This document shows positions 51,521 to 61,385 of a DNA stretch of 64,000 nucleotides, piece by piece. The translations under genes and the position numbers were made by a program. This stretch comes from Gracilaria domingensis (lineage: Eukaryota; Rhodophyta; Florideophyceae; Gracilariales; Gracilariaceae). Below the pieces are notes generated by a model. That model was given only the letters and a program-made list of their open reading frames with translations, ran no database searches and was not told the origin of the DNA. How positions within the stretch are numbered: the first letter of the stretch is position 1; the number at the start of each line of letters is the position of its first letter. The DNA lies in NCBI GenBank assembly GCA_022539475.1, contig VCMS01000099.1, positions 186,001-250,000 of the forward strand, read 5' to 3'.

Positions 51521-51664
51521 AAAGGACTATCAAAATCTGACGACACTCTAGAGCCGCTCGATCAGATATACAAGGACGTACCCATTATGCTACAGAAACT
51601 GCTGCGCCGCAAAAGCACACCTTCCGATCTCGTCGCAAAGGCCAAACGGGAACTTGGTCTTTGA
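51521..51664 (+). pseudogene. Remaining chromodomain sequence after the premature TAG of gypsy-2
   Basis: In the same phase as pol, the 47 codons after the TAG read KGLSKSDDTLEPL and later IYKDVPIMLQKLL, the second half of a chromodomain, and end at TGA 51,662-51,664. A TGG-to-TAG change at the conserved Trp explains the break. Confidence 0.65.
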
Positions 51665-51674
51665 AGAAGGGGAG

Positions 51675-51936
51675 TGTAGTGGATGCTCTGCAACCACTTT
51701 TGCGGAGCAGTGCCACTTGCACTGCCTCACCGCCGTCATGAGCCACCGCCGTGGCGACTTCTCATGACGGCAGTTATCTATAGTAGTCTAGATCTAGGTA
51801 GATTGATCTAGCCCCGGTCCGACCGGCCGGCGTGGCTGTACTTAGCATGAGCCGCCCTTCGCCTCCTCAGTAAATCGGAGGCATCGAACCTTCCGCATTC
51901 ACCACCACCCTCGCGCTTGCAGCCGACTAGCGCACA
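51675..51936 (+). repeat. Gypsy-2 3' LTR
   Basis: 262 bp, a copy of the 5' LTR with two differences. A polypurine stretch (51,663-51,674) precedes it. The stem arms at 51,732-51,742 and 51,761-51,771 are a perfect 11-bp inverted repeat here. Confidence 0.93.
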
Positions 51937-51941
51937 GAGCT

Positions 51942-53016
51942 TCAGTGTTTGCCATTGAAGGAGAACACGATTACGCTGCTCTTCACTAGTATACAAATCA
52001 AGCAATTTCTGACGGATACCATCGAAAGTGTCACCAGGACTGTACACACGCGTGTAGTACGACGGAGGTTCCTCCTTTAGCATCACAGGAAGTGCTTCAG
52101 CCTTCTCATTCTCTGTCAGAAGGCATACACGAGACAGAGTTTCATAGAGCAGAAATGCAGACGAAAGGTCTTCGTCACAGCGACCGCTGAATTTATCACG
52201 TCCCTGGTACGCACGCATCAATGCATTTATGCCCAGAGAATGGTTTTCTTTACTACTTTCATGACTATGAAAGTCTTTCTTTTGAGTAGATTCAACTCTA
52301 TCTTCAGCGACATTCTCATGTGTTGCATAACCGTCAGGGGCAGTACGCTTCTCAATCATTCGGTCACGATGTTCAGGAAAAACGTGCCTCTGAGCTGGTT
52401 CAACAGTGGGAGAGAACTGTTGCGGGTTGACTGCATACGTGTCTAAATGGTCTTGTTGATTAACCACTATTGCTTCGTTCTCTGGCAGCATATTGGTCGG
52501 CCGTACATCACCAGATGTTGGAATTTCATTGTCGCGTACCTCAGTTCGAGAGCCTATCAACTGACTTTCAGAGCCTACAGGAGCTGTCGAAGGAATGAAA
52601 GATTCCCGTAGAAGACATTCAATTAGTACCTGAGCTCTAGGAAAGAAACGTTTTCGCGTGACATGTACGCCATGAGAGATCAAGAATGCAACCCATCGCT
52701 GTGCCATATGCTTCGGCATAGCTTCAATGGTGTGTTTACGAATCGTGGCTGTGTATTCTATCCAGAGTGCTTCACCTGAAAACCCAGTAGCCTTTAGGGC
52801 TTCAAGCATTTCGGCGCAATACGAGTGCACTTCTGTTGCATGTGCAGTCCTTTCAGCAGCTGTAGCAGTCGCTGAAAGTGGGTCGGGGTCATCCGCTTCA
52901 TAGTTTGGCTTCGCATTGGAGCTGCCAACACCACCGCGGGCAGTTTCCATCACCGGAGCAACGGGTTCCAATTCCGGAGAATTTGGCGCGCTGTGAAACT
53001 GTTCAGGTCCAGACAT
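51942..53016 (-). CDS. gag: Copia Gag, N-terminal part, cut by gypsy-2
   Basis: About 358 codons from Met 53,016 to the gypsy-2 junction. The N-terminus is acidic and low-complexity; a capsid-like helical part ends in QWQTLKL at the break. Downstream codons in the same frame belong to the gypsy-2 LTR. The rest of Gag is at 46,064-46,614. Deleting 46,615-51,941 (5,327 bp) joins the two frames without a shift. Confidence 0.75.
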
Positions 53017-53071
53017 ATTGCGTAGCTATATTCGTCGACAAAAGGTCGGTCAGACCGATGACAGTTATAAC

Positions 53072-53530
53072 TATCAATCACAGAGTTCTGAGCCACTGGC
53101 ATGCGGTAGTGCGGTAACTCGAATGCGCTGCTGAGGTCGCAAGACAAGCAGACGCTGGTAGTACGGCAGGCGCGAGGGGCGCGGACGCACTGGAGAAGAA
53201 TGTATCAGTTCAATTCGTAGTAGTTGTTCGTTGTTGACTTCTCCGAGTACACTATCGTACGCGAAGTAAAGCTTACTAAAAGCACTCAAGCTACACTACT
53301 AACATAAACAAACAGTTTGTCCTACAAATTCATACACGTACGCATTTGCATGCAACACATTACTCTAAATGTGATCAACCACTTCGATCAGTCCTACAAA
53401 GCCATTGTCCCAGCATCTTGATCATGTCACGCTGTAGCCTATACATTCCTACTACGCGTGTTCATCTCTACAGTACCACTTCTGGGTTCTTCCTTCAACA
53501 GAATCCATCACCTCATCCGGATGTTTCACA
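53072..53530. repeat. Copia 5' LTR (right copy)
   Basis: 459 bp. It is the upstream LTR because the element is on the minus strand. The gag start lies 56 bp inside it. No convincing tRNA primer site beginning TGG was seen next to it. Confidence 0.9.
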
Positions 53531-54368
53531 CTCTTTGCCTCAAATACTTAAGTAAGCCAACCTTTCTCCATTCCACGGTCGGGATCTTGAACGAACTTCA
53601 CTCAAGTTACCATCGTTCATATCTGGCATTCACAAGGTAACCTGCCTGTGCAGCAGTATCAACGCAGTACGGGAAGTAGATATTGCCGCCTGTCTTCTAC
53701 GTGACGCCGCTGATCTTTGGTACACTCGCACAATTATGACTGGTATCAGATTTCCGAATCTCGAATCACTCCGAGACGCTATGTTGAACGAGTTTGTTCC
53801 TGCCAACCAGAGGGCAAACGCAGGCGTTAATCTTATCAAGGTTCGCCTCTCAGGTGCGCTTGAGCCCCACATCACACGCTTTCGCGACCTGATCGATACA
53901 TGCGACACGGCGGTCAATGAGGCATTTACTTACTTTCAACCTAGCCTCCCGACCCTGTATCGCAAGAAGTTAACCGAACAATTTCCTGACGCACAGCCAC
54001 ATTCAATGATTTCCTTGTTCAACGACGTTCGCACAATCATCATCTCAGAGCGCTGGGAGGACTCGGCAAAGCCAGAGCAGCAATCTGGTATGCGTCAGAA
54101 CGAGAACGTACACGATAAGAAGGTTAGTCGCCGAGACCATCGTCCACCTGATAAGCTCTTAAATGCAGCAGCAATCGGAAAGGATCCAGAAGCAGACACG
54201 TGGAGTCCGGCAGACTTTCAGAGCACTCAAGAGAAAGAAACCTACAGAAGCCACGATCGATGTATGAAATGTGGAAAGCGGCCTTGGAGCGACGCTAAGA
54301 ACCCGTGCCGTGCAACAGTTGCAACGGCCTCTGCTCAGAAGCCATTCAAGGCCCGCGCAAAAAACTGA
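53531..54368 (+). pseudogene. gag: Gypsy-3 gag, C-terminal part
   Basis: After stops near 53,548-53,700 the frame is open through LLRDAADLWYTRTIMTG, a typical capsid motif, and IRFPNLESLRDAMLNEFVP, then a long helical part. It ends with a metal-binding-like CMKCGKRPWSDAKNPC. The open part from Met 53,736 is 210 codons. It is the continuation of the gag piece before the copia insertion. Confidence 0.65.
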
Positions 54369-54700
54369 CCCCGCCGCACGAAGGTGCGGTAACTAGATGT
54401 GACATAGAGCAAAGATCTCGACTTTCGGCAGTCAATGTCACATCAACGGATGAGATGATATACAACAGGCATGTCAATGGCCACGAAGTAGCCTTCCACT
54501 TTGACCCAGATGCTTTTCATTCATCCATCTCTGCGAAATCTGCCAAACAATGTGGACTCGTCTTCAGTCCTTCCGTATTCGATTCGGCTGAACTTGGAAA
54601 CAACTCTCTAGTTCCTATTCGCCATACTGCTTCTGAAACTCTCTCCCCCCGTGGAATATATACATCAGTGCCAGTGTTCACCATCGAGATGAACGACTAA
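54305..54700 (+). pseudogene. pol: Gypsy-3 protease region, degenerate
   Basis: The segment EVAFHFDPDAFHSSISAKSA sits where a retropepsin D-S/T-G-A loop is expected, but reads DPD, so the catalytic loop is lost. It overlaps the end of gag in another frame. Confidence 0.45.
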
Positions 54701-55132
54701 CTCAACGGAAGGCCACTCATCACGGATGGACGTGAATGACTTGGTAAGGTCTTACCGCTTGTTGACTGGAAGACGCATGCACTCTGAATCAAGCGCGCAG
54801 ATGGCTGTATTGTGACGGTGCACCCGCAAACAGATCCAGACCATGACCAAGGCGTTAGGCCTCCAATGATACAATCCATTTCCCTCAAACGCGCATGCAA
54901 ACTCGTGAAAAAACGTGCATACGAGTTGTTCGCTGTAGGCTCACAGACATCCTTCGACGTGGATTTGCATCCAGGCCTGGCATCCCTTGTAGACGAATAG
55001 AAAGACATATTCAAAGAGGAACTTCCATATGAACTGCCGCCGCGCCGGGAGTTCGATTTCGAAATTAATCTATAGAAGGACCAACCACCTCCGGTTCGGC
55101 CCGTCATCTGGCTTGCTACCGAGGAGCTCCAA

Positions 55133-56096
55133 ATGTTACGTAACACCCTCGATGAATTACTGCGCAAGGGATTCATCCGCCCGTCTTCTCCCCCATATGA
55201 AGCATCTGTACCATTCGTGAGGAAAAAGTCCGGTCAGCTTCGCATGGTGTGTGATTATCGCGCCTTGAAGAAGATCACAATACCTGATTCAACTCCAATG
55301 CCTCTCATTGACGAATCTTTCGACCAAGTGGCTGGCGCCAAGGTATTCTCCCAGATAAACCTTGTCGGTTCGTACCATCAGATGCGCATACGCGACAAAT
55401 ACTGTCACAAAACCGCTATTCGCACGCGATTCGGTTCTTTCGAATGGAGAGTACTATGCTTTGGGCTTTCTATGCTCCCGCCGCCTTCTCTAGACTCATT
55501 TATTCGGTCCTGCCTGACCTAAACGGCCGGTTTCTTGTCTTGTAAATCGATGATCTCTTTGTTTACACCAAGAATCTCCAAGAACATAGAGAGCACCTCA
55601 AACAGGTTTTTGAAGCGCTTCGCAAGCATAAGCTATATGCCAAACTGAGCAAAAGCTCATTTGAGGCTTAGAAAGTGGAGTTTCTTGGCTTCAAAGTCTC
55701 GGACAGAAGGGTATCGACACAGGATCGATTAGTGTCAGCCATTTGAGATTGGCCAACACCAACCACACTTCGTGAAGTACAACAGTTTATTGCACTCACG
55801 AATTTTTTCCGGCGATTTGTGAAGAACTACGCAGCTACTCTGCGGCCAATAACCGACTTTGTTCGTACACGATCCTTCGTATGGGGTGACGAGCAAGAGC
55901 GCGCCTTCGAACGTATCAAAATCTGCCTTACTACAGCACCTGTCTTGGCACACGCAGACCCCTCCGAGCTCTTTGTTGTTTCTACAGATGCTTCTAAGCA
56001 TGCAGTAGGAGCTACTATTTCTCAGGATGTCCGCCCCATTGCCTTTTTTTCTAGGAGACGGAATGACGCTGAGACAAAGGGGAGCAGGAATTATTA
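55133..56096 (+). pseudogene. pol: Gypsy-3 reverse transcriptase/RNase H, broken
   Basis: The frame 55,133-55,522 has the RT segments VCDYRALKKITIPDSTPMP and FSQINLVGSYHQMRI. At about 55,540 the catalytic box reads stop-IDD instead of Y-x-D-D (a TAA at the tyrosine codon). FLGFKVSD and a tether region follow. The frame 55,819-56,096 has the RNase H start FVVSTDASKHAVGATI. Stops in between make the enzyme dead. Confidence 0.65.
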
Positions 56097-56255
56097 GCGT
56101 TTATGATCCCGCTTCGCAAATTGTCTCCTCACCTCCGTTCCAGATAATTTGTTCTCCAGACAGACCATGATCCTATCCGATATCTTCAGATCAAACCTAA
56201 ACTCACTGGAAGACAGTGCAGATGGTTATACGAAATTCAGGAGCAAACGTTTTCG

Positions 56256-57026
56256 GTGGAGCAGCTGCCAGAACGTCGGAATGTGGTGCCAAATGCCCTA
56301 AGCCGGCAACCCGACCATTTTGTCATACCCCAGCTGAAATCACTAAAAGTCCAACTGCCACACATGCCCGATCACATTCCTGACGGATACGCCGTCAATA
56401 CTCGCGTCTCTGAGATTTTACGAGCTCTTTACTTCCCCCAGTGCAAACCTCCACCACCAATACAGAGGGAAATTATGCATTTCAATATCTCCAATGGCCT
56501 TCTGTACTGGACAGGAACCGGATCTCAGCGGCTCTACATTCCAACCCCCGAAATTAGGGCTACTCTCATGAAATATTTTCATGGAGTCCGAGACCTTGGG
56601 GCAGAAAAACATATCATGAAGCTTCACGACTTGTTTATTAGCCACGCATGTATAACGATATTCTACAATTAGTGAGACGATGTCAATAATACCGAAGCAA
56701 CAAACATAACACTTGTCTACCGCATAAACTTTTCCAACCCCTCCCAATCCCTCAATTCTACTTGGAGATTTTATCAATCGATTTTCTGACCGAAAGTTTT
56801 CCTATCCAGACCGGGCACGATGCCATTCTTGTTGTCGTCGACAACTTTCGAAGCAATCAATCTTCATCCCTACGTTCAAGAACGCAATTGCAGGCGCAAC
56901 TATGGACCTTCTTGACCTACATTTGTTCTCCAAACACGGCATCCCGCACAAGATAATCAGTGATCGAGATCCGAAGATTGGAGCTAACTTTTGGAAATCT
57001 CTCATCGAACTGTTGAACATCGGCTG
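56256..57026 (+). pseudogene. pol: Gypsy-3 integrase, N-terminal part, cut by an inverted-repeat element
   Basis: VVPNALSRQPDHF marks the end of RNase H. After a decayed zinc-binding part come ILSIDFLTESFP (first Asp) and ISDRDPKIGANFWKS (second Asp) in different frames. The frame breaks off in NIG at 57,026, where the inverted-repeat element starts. Confidence 0.6.
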
Positions 57027-57853
57027 GAGCTTGCGGGAATCGCCGTTTGTTGACATAAACTAACAAGTAATTACAGACGTCAGCATGTAAGACATTGTAG
57101 ATTTATTTGGACGAATGTCACATAAAGTTACAATCACGTGATAGATGTCACATTAGATATTGTAGGTTTCCAAAAATGATTGTTATTTGGCAAGAAGATC
57201 TTGGAAATGTTCGCGAATATTCGCGAACAATGCGAATATTCGCGAATGTTTGAAAAAGCAGAAGTTTAAGAACGAACAAAATAGAGCTCCCGAATTTTAC
57301 TAGAAGCCGTGCAGTATAACCTACAATTTTTGTTCTATGTAACGGCCAGCTATAGATCTATTGAGATGTAGTGAAGAGTAAGAAAGTAGTTTACAAGAAA
57401 CGTAATGTTCGCGTGCCGAACATGGCGAATATTCGCGAACATGAGCGTTTTTTAAGAATTTGAAGCCGCGAATACTTCTTCCGTAGAAGTCAAAAACCGT
57501 ATCTGAGTTCTAGGCTTGGACAGTGCTGGTCATGCTTTCAAACTATATGCTTTATGTCTACGAAGACAAATTACTTTGTCTAATAAGGCTTGTTCTATCT
57601 CAAAATGTTCGCGAACAAAAAAATGTTCGTTGGAAGAAAACAGTAATTTGAACATACGGTCAAGTTCCAGGCTTCTTTAGCAAAAAGTTTGGCTGATTAC
57701 CAGAGTGTGACAGGGACAACCTGTCAACTTACAAAGGTTCACATTTTTAATAAAAATTAAGACCAATTCATTGGACGAACATTGTTGTACTTTCTGAAAC
57801 AACTGCAAGATTTTGCTCTTTCAATATCAACTTCCGGTGTTTCCCGCAAGCTC
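57027..57853. mobile_element. Non-autonomous inverted-repeat DNA transposon in gypsy-3 integrase
   Basis: The ends are inverted repeats: GAGCTTGCGGGAA is perfect at both ends, with weaker pairing for about 20 more bp. CTG lies on both sides (57,024-57,026 and 57,854-57,856) as a 3-bp TSD, and removing the element plus one CTG restores the integrase reading frame. There is no transposase ORF. The inside contains five perfect TTCGCGAA palindromes (57,210, 57,220, 57,239, 57,432, 57,608) and several half sites. A 3-bp CTG duplication is compatible with PIF/Harbinger-like elements, but this is inference. Confidence 0.75.
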
Positions 57854-58055
57854 CTGTAATGTTTCGACTACCAATCATCCACAGACCGACGACCAGTCTG
57901 AGAATGTCATGAAGTCCGTTTCTTCCTTGTTGCGCCGAGTTATCCAGGCCGAGCCAGAAGATTGGGCCACTGCACTGCCTACAATCGAGTTTGAGTACAG
58001 TTCTGCCCAACATTCCAGCACCGGTCTCGCTCTGTTCGAAGCGTCTCTCTCCTAA
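57854..58055 (+). pseudogene. pol: Gypsy-3 integrase, C-terminal part
   Basis: STTNHPQTDDQSENVMKSV contains the third catalytic residue (the Glu of SEN) of a gypsy integrase, followed by LLRRVIQAEPEDWATALP. Reading across the insertion with one CTG copy restores the usual spacing to the second Asp. Confidence 0.65.
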
Positions 58056-58233
58056 TCATACCAAAGAGAAAAGAATCCATTCGAGCACATCAATAGTAGT
58101 ATCATACAGTAATCGACATATTTGCAAAGAAAGTCAGAGCGGTATAGTTGACCAGACTTTCGAATCCCAATCGTTGTATTTCTCAAACCTTGTGAACCTT
58201 CAGAGTTCATTATTGTCTTCAAAAACAAGGAGA

Positions 58234-58767
58234 ATGGCTGAATATGCCGAAATACAATTTGGAGCATGCAAACATCACGCATCAATTGAATTCCAAGCTC
58301 ACAGATGCTTATATTGCTCCACACTCATTCACGCAATTTGTGGCCGTGCTCCTACGGAAGAAGAAATCAACAAATTTGCACAGAGGAAAGAATTGAAAGG
58401 ATATGGAGCGCCAAGAGTTTGTACTGGGTGCGACAATCAGGACGAAATACGACCTGGGAGAGCTGAAGTAACCCACAACATAATTTCTTTTTCACTACAG
58501 AATCATTCAGAGAATCATCATCGTAATGGAAGACGTACCGTTCGGTCCAATGATGAATATGAATCGCAAATGGAACAAACTGCTAATCGTATTCAAAACC
58601 AGGAAAATCAATGTCTTTCCCAAGCAAAAAACCACCGTCCCCCGATGTGCAACAATGTTCGTAGTGACACCGATAACTCTAGTAATTCCGATTTGGTTTT
58701 GGAAAGCGGTGAAAATTATTCTGGATCTTCTGGAGACGAAAGCGATGGTTCTCATCAGTTTCTGTGA
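58234..58767 (+). CDS. Zinc-finger protein, possibly N-terminus of a PiggyBac-like transposase
   Basis: The frame is open from 57,991, but the recognisable part starts at Met 58,234 (MAEYAEIQF), giving 177 residues. Cys and His residues are spaced like a cross-brace zinc finger: CKHH, then CLYC, HAICG and, after 30 residues, CTGC. The remainder is Asn/Gln-rich and ends in an acidic Ser/Asp/Glu tail. It directly follows the gypsy-3 integrase remnant. Plus-strand transposase fragments appear 2.6 kb downstream, beyond a solo LTR, so the two may be parts of one element. No exact family is recognised. Confidence 0.45.
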   Translation: MAEYAEIQFGACKHHASIEFQAHRCLYCSTLIHAICGRAPTEEEINKFAQRKELKGYGAPRVCTGCDNQDEIRPGRAEVTHNIISFSLQNHSENHHRNGRRTVRSNDEYESQMEQTANRIQNQENQCLSQAKNHRPPMCNNVRSDTDNSSNSDLVLESGENYSGSSGDESDGSHQFL

Positions 58768-58888
58768 GGAACCAATTACATGGAAGTGGTATATGCCCCA
58801 CCCAATTGTGTAAACTACCAATCAAATTTCTCAACAGCAAGCCAATGAAACTAGCGCAAAGCAAAACGCCACCAGCTTCCACAGTTTC

Positions 58889-60858
58889 GCTAGGGTATTT
58901 CAGCTGCCCGCCACCCCTGATTCACCCTATCCATCCCCACCATCACTGCGAGCTTCGGCGTCCTGCGTCATCGGCGCGCGCCGTCATTGCGCGTCGCAGC
59001 ACAACTCCGCCTACCAGCCGCGCGTGCTTCCCACCGCGCTTGCGTCACGCGCCATGATTCGGATCTCGCGAGCGATGATGGTGACTACTGCTGGATGATG
59101 ATAACTACTGCTGGAAGATGGTGGCTACTCCTTGGTACTAGACGTTAGCGATGACTGCGGCTACTACAAAGTGCTGGACGCTGGACTTTGGTGTAAATCC
59201 TGCTACGTGGTGACCGCTGAAGCTGGGTGTGTATACTTCTAACTCTATCGTCCGCGCAGCCTGGCAAAGGATGGGGCAGAGCGTGATCTTTATTTAAGAA
59301 GGCAGCAAGATGAAATGCAAGGCAACAAAGAAAGGGACGCAAAGCAAAGAAACAGGAAGAGGGAGGGGTCACGTAGACGAGACAGACTGAACAGTTCGAT
59401 AGATGGTATGAAGTGCCTTAGCAGTCGACGCCGATCTGCGTCCCATCATTGAGAGCGCGAGGCCTAACCCAAGTCCTCGAACGAACAACGCTGGTAGCTC
59501 CTGCACACTAGTCTTCAAATCGTCCACGGATACTCCTCGATGGTGCAAGAAGTCATGTAATGCATCTTCACATGCCAGTATTTCCGCGTCAATCTTCTCT
59601 TACAATTCATCTTCGTCTTCCTCTGCCGCCACTGCAGCCTCCTCCTCCTCGGCAACTTTCTTCGTAACTTCCTCAGCTTCACGCTCAATGACGCAGGTGG
59701 ACCGTGCCGGGGGCACGTCAGACCCGGCGGCGTCGTCGTCGGTCATTGCGGCCAGAGTGTCTCTAGCGGATATGTTGAGACGGGTGGTGCAATTGACTAC
59801 TGGGATAGAAGAGCATGACGACACCGCTATCTAAATAAGCAAATTGAGCGTGACAGGTCACTATGCCAGCAAAGCACCAACCAGCCGGAAATTGACAAAA
59901 TGTATCGACAGAAGCGAAAGTCGTGGCGCTGCGTGGGACATAGATAAGACCTGAACATTCCAACAGAAGACCTAAGCCGCCAAGTGAGGATTGGCCAGCC
60001 ACCGATTACCAACCGACATAACGAAGCATGGTAGCGCGACATAAGAGGACACGGTAGAACATGGTGAGCCGAGGTAGTGTCCTTGGCAAAAGGCGATATT
60101 CAGCACATTACTTCAGACGGACGACGAGTCATGAACGTGCATATAAACCCACGAGTTCGAGCATCCTCCGCGAACTCAGGGGGAGCAGACCACTTCCTCC
60201 CTCGACGACCCCCCCCCCCCCCATCCTTGCCTCTTCCGCCTTTCTTCCTCCCTTTCCGTCGTCACCAACCTTCTTTCCTTTGGCAATCCCATCTTCCCTC
60301 AGCGCAGTCTGCGCCTCCCTGCCACCAACCTTTCCCTCTACATTTCCTTATTCTCGGCGGCCCGGTCTCCCGCCGTTCCCTACACAGTCGCCTTGTGCTG
60401 CCCTCCATTGGGCTCGTCCGCACATTGCGATCATATCTACATCCCCGTTCTCCCGGACGAGCGTGGGCAGTGGTACGCATTGCACTGGTTCCCTTCCTGT
60501 CGTCACCTCGCCTGGTTACTAGGTTTATGGTGGTATCGACGACAGGACCGAACGGCTTAGCCCTGCCCATTCTACTGTTCCGCAGACAGCCTTGGTGTGT
60601 TGGTCTGTTGGCGCTGCATTCTGTCGTTGTGTTGGCATTCGGCATCGAACGCCGAACCACACTCTCGTGTAATTACTCTCCCCGCTTCCTGTTATCGGAG
60701 AGTTTCTACTATCTTGGGGTTATCTTGTCTGCTCCTGCAGGCATCTGAGCTACGTTAACTTGTCACCCCTTTTGGGCTGGTACTCTCGAGCATTTATTGT
60801 GTCGCTCTCCTTGGGTTTGTCACCACCCGCGCTATTTCCCCCAAAAATGGCGTCCACA
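58889..60858 (+). repeat. Solo LTR of a gypsy-1-related family
   Basis: The 3' half (60,180-60,858) follows the gypsy-1 LTR in order: GGAGCAGACCAC, TTCCTTTGGCAA, GCCCGGTCTCCCGCC, GGGTTTGTCACCACCCGCGC and the end AAAAATGGCGTCCACA. CCACAGTTTC occurs at 58,879 and at 60,854; taking the LTR end at 60,858 gives a 5-bp TSD GTTTC (58,884-58,888 and 60,859-60,863). The 5' half (58,889-60,180) has no clear match here and does not start with TG, so the left limit is less certain. It contains a TATAAAC-type box near 60,143 and a C14 tract near 60,210. No internal retroelement genes are present. Confidence 0.6.
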
Positions 60859-61385
60859 GTTTCCATGGATTGAAACTAAATTGAAGACGGACAATTTGAA
60901 GTTAGAATTTTCATGATATAGACTGTTTTGCCATCGCAGGTTGTGTTGATGAAGCTACAAACGTGCTTGGTAAATAAGGAGAACGTCTCGGTGCAATTTC
61001 AGAGAGCTTGTTGAAGAATACACGTACTCCGCGAGAGATTTTTGATGTCTTTTATTAATCCTAGTGTTCTAAGCGCTTTTGCTGAAGTTACAACGATTGG
61101 AAGTGGGCAAAACGTCTTTATTACGGCTTCCTTGAACCAACTTTTATATTCTGCGCAGAATATATTGAATTATGTTCACGTGATGATGATATGTGGGGTG
61201 TATGACTGCTTCCCAGAAGAACTGTTGGACAAAGAACAGCACAACCGGTGATACGAAACTTGAGAAATCCGAATAAGAATTACATTTCCCCAGTTTAAGA
61301 AAATACGGTTTGGGATGAAAATATCGCTCGGGGACGGAAATGAAACCAAGAAAGGAATTAGTTCAGGAATTAGTTCACACAATGA

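Larger units (their letters stand above)
46615..51936 (+). mobile_element. Gypsy-2: young Ty3/gypsy chromovirus-type retrotransposon inserted in copia gag
   Basis: Identical-length LTRs of 262 bp differ at two sites and have canonical TG...CA ends. The TSD GAGCT is at 46,610-46,614 and 51,937-51,941. The order gag, protease, RT, RNase H, integrase, chromodomain-like tail fits a chromovirus. The coding frames are nearly intact. Confidence 0.93.
32750..53530 (-). mobile_element. Ty1/copia retrotransposon, itself broken by two gypsy insertions
   Basis: LTRs of 460 and 459 bp bound the element. They begin TATCAATC and end TTTCACA on the plus strand, that is TGTG...GATA in element orientation. 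They are flanked by the TSD CTCTT (32,745-32,749 and 53,531-53,535). The minus-strand order gag, protease, integrase, RT, RNase H is that of Ty1/copia. Without gypsy-1 and gypsy-2 and one copy of each TSD, it is about 5.87 kb. The LTRs differ at about seven sites. Confidence 0.9.
32508..58055 (+). mobile_element. Gypsy-3: decayed Ty3/gypsy retrotransposon, host of later insertions
   Basis: Plus-strand pieces in order are gag 5' part (32,508-32,749), gag 3' part with a zinc-finger-like end (53,531-54,368), protease (54,305-54,700), RT and RNase H (55,133-56,096), and integrase in two parts (56,256-57,026 and 57,854-58,055). RT before integrase gives the Ty3/gypsy order. Many stops and frameshifts show it is old. 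A copia element interrupts gag and an inverted-repeat DNA element interrupts integrase. The 3' end and 3' LTR were not found. Confidence 0.75.
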
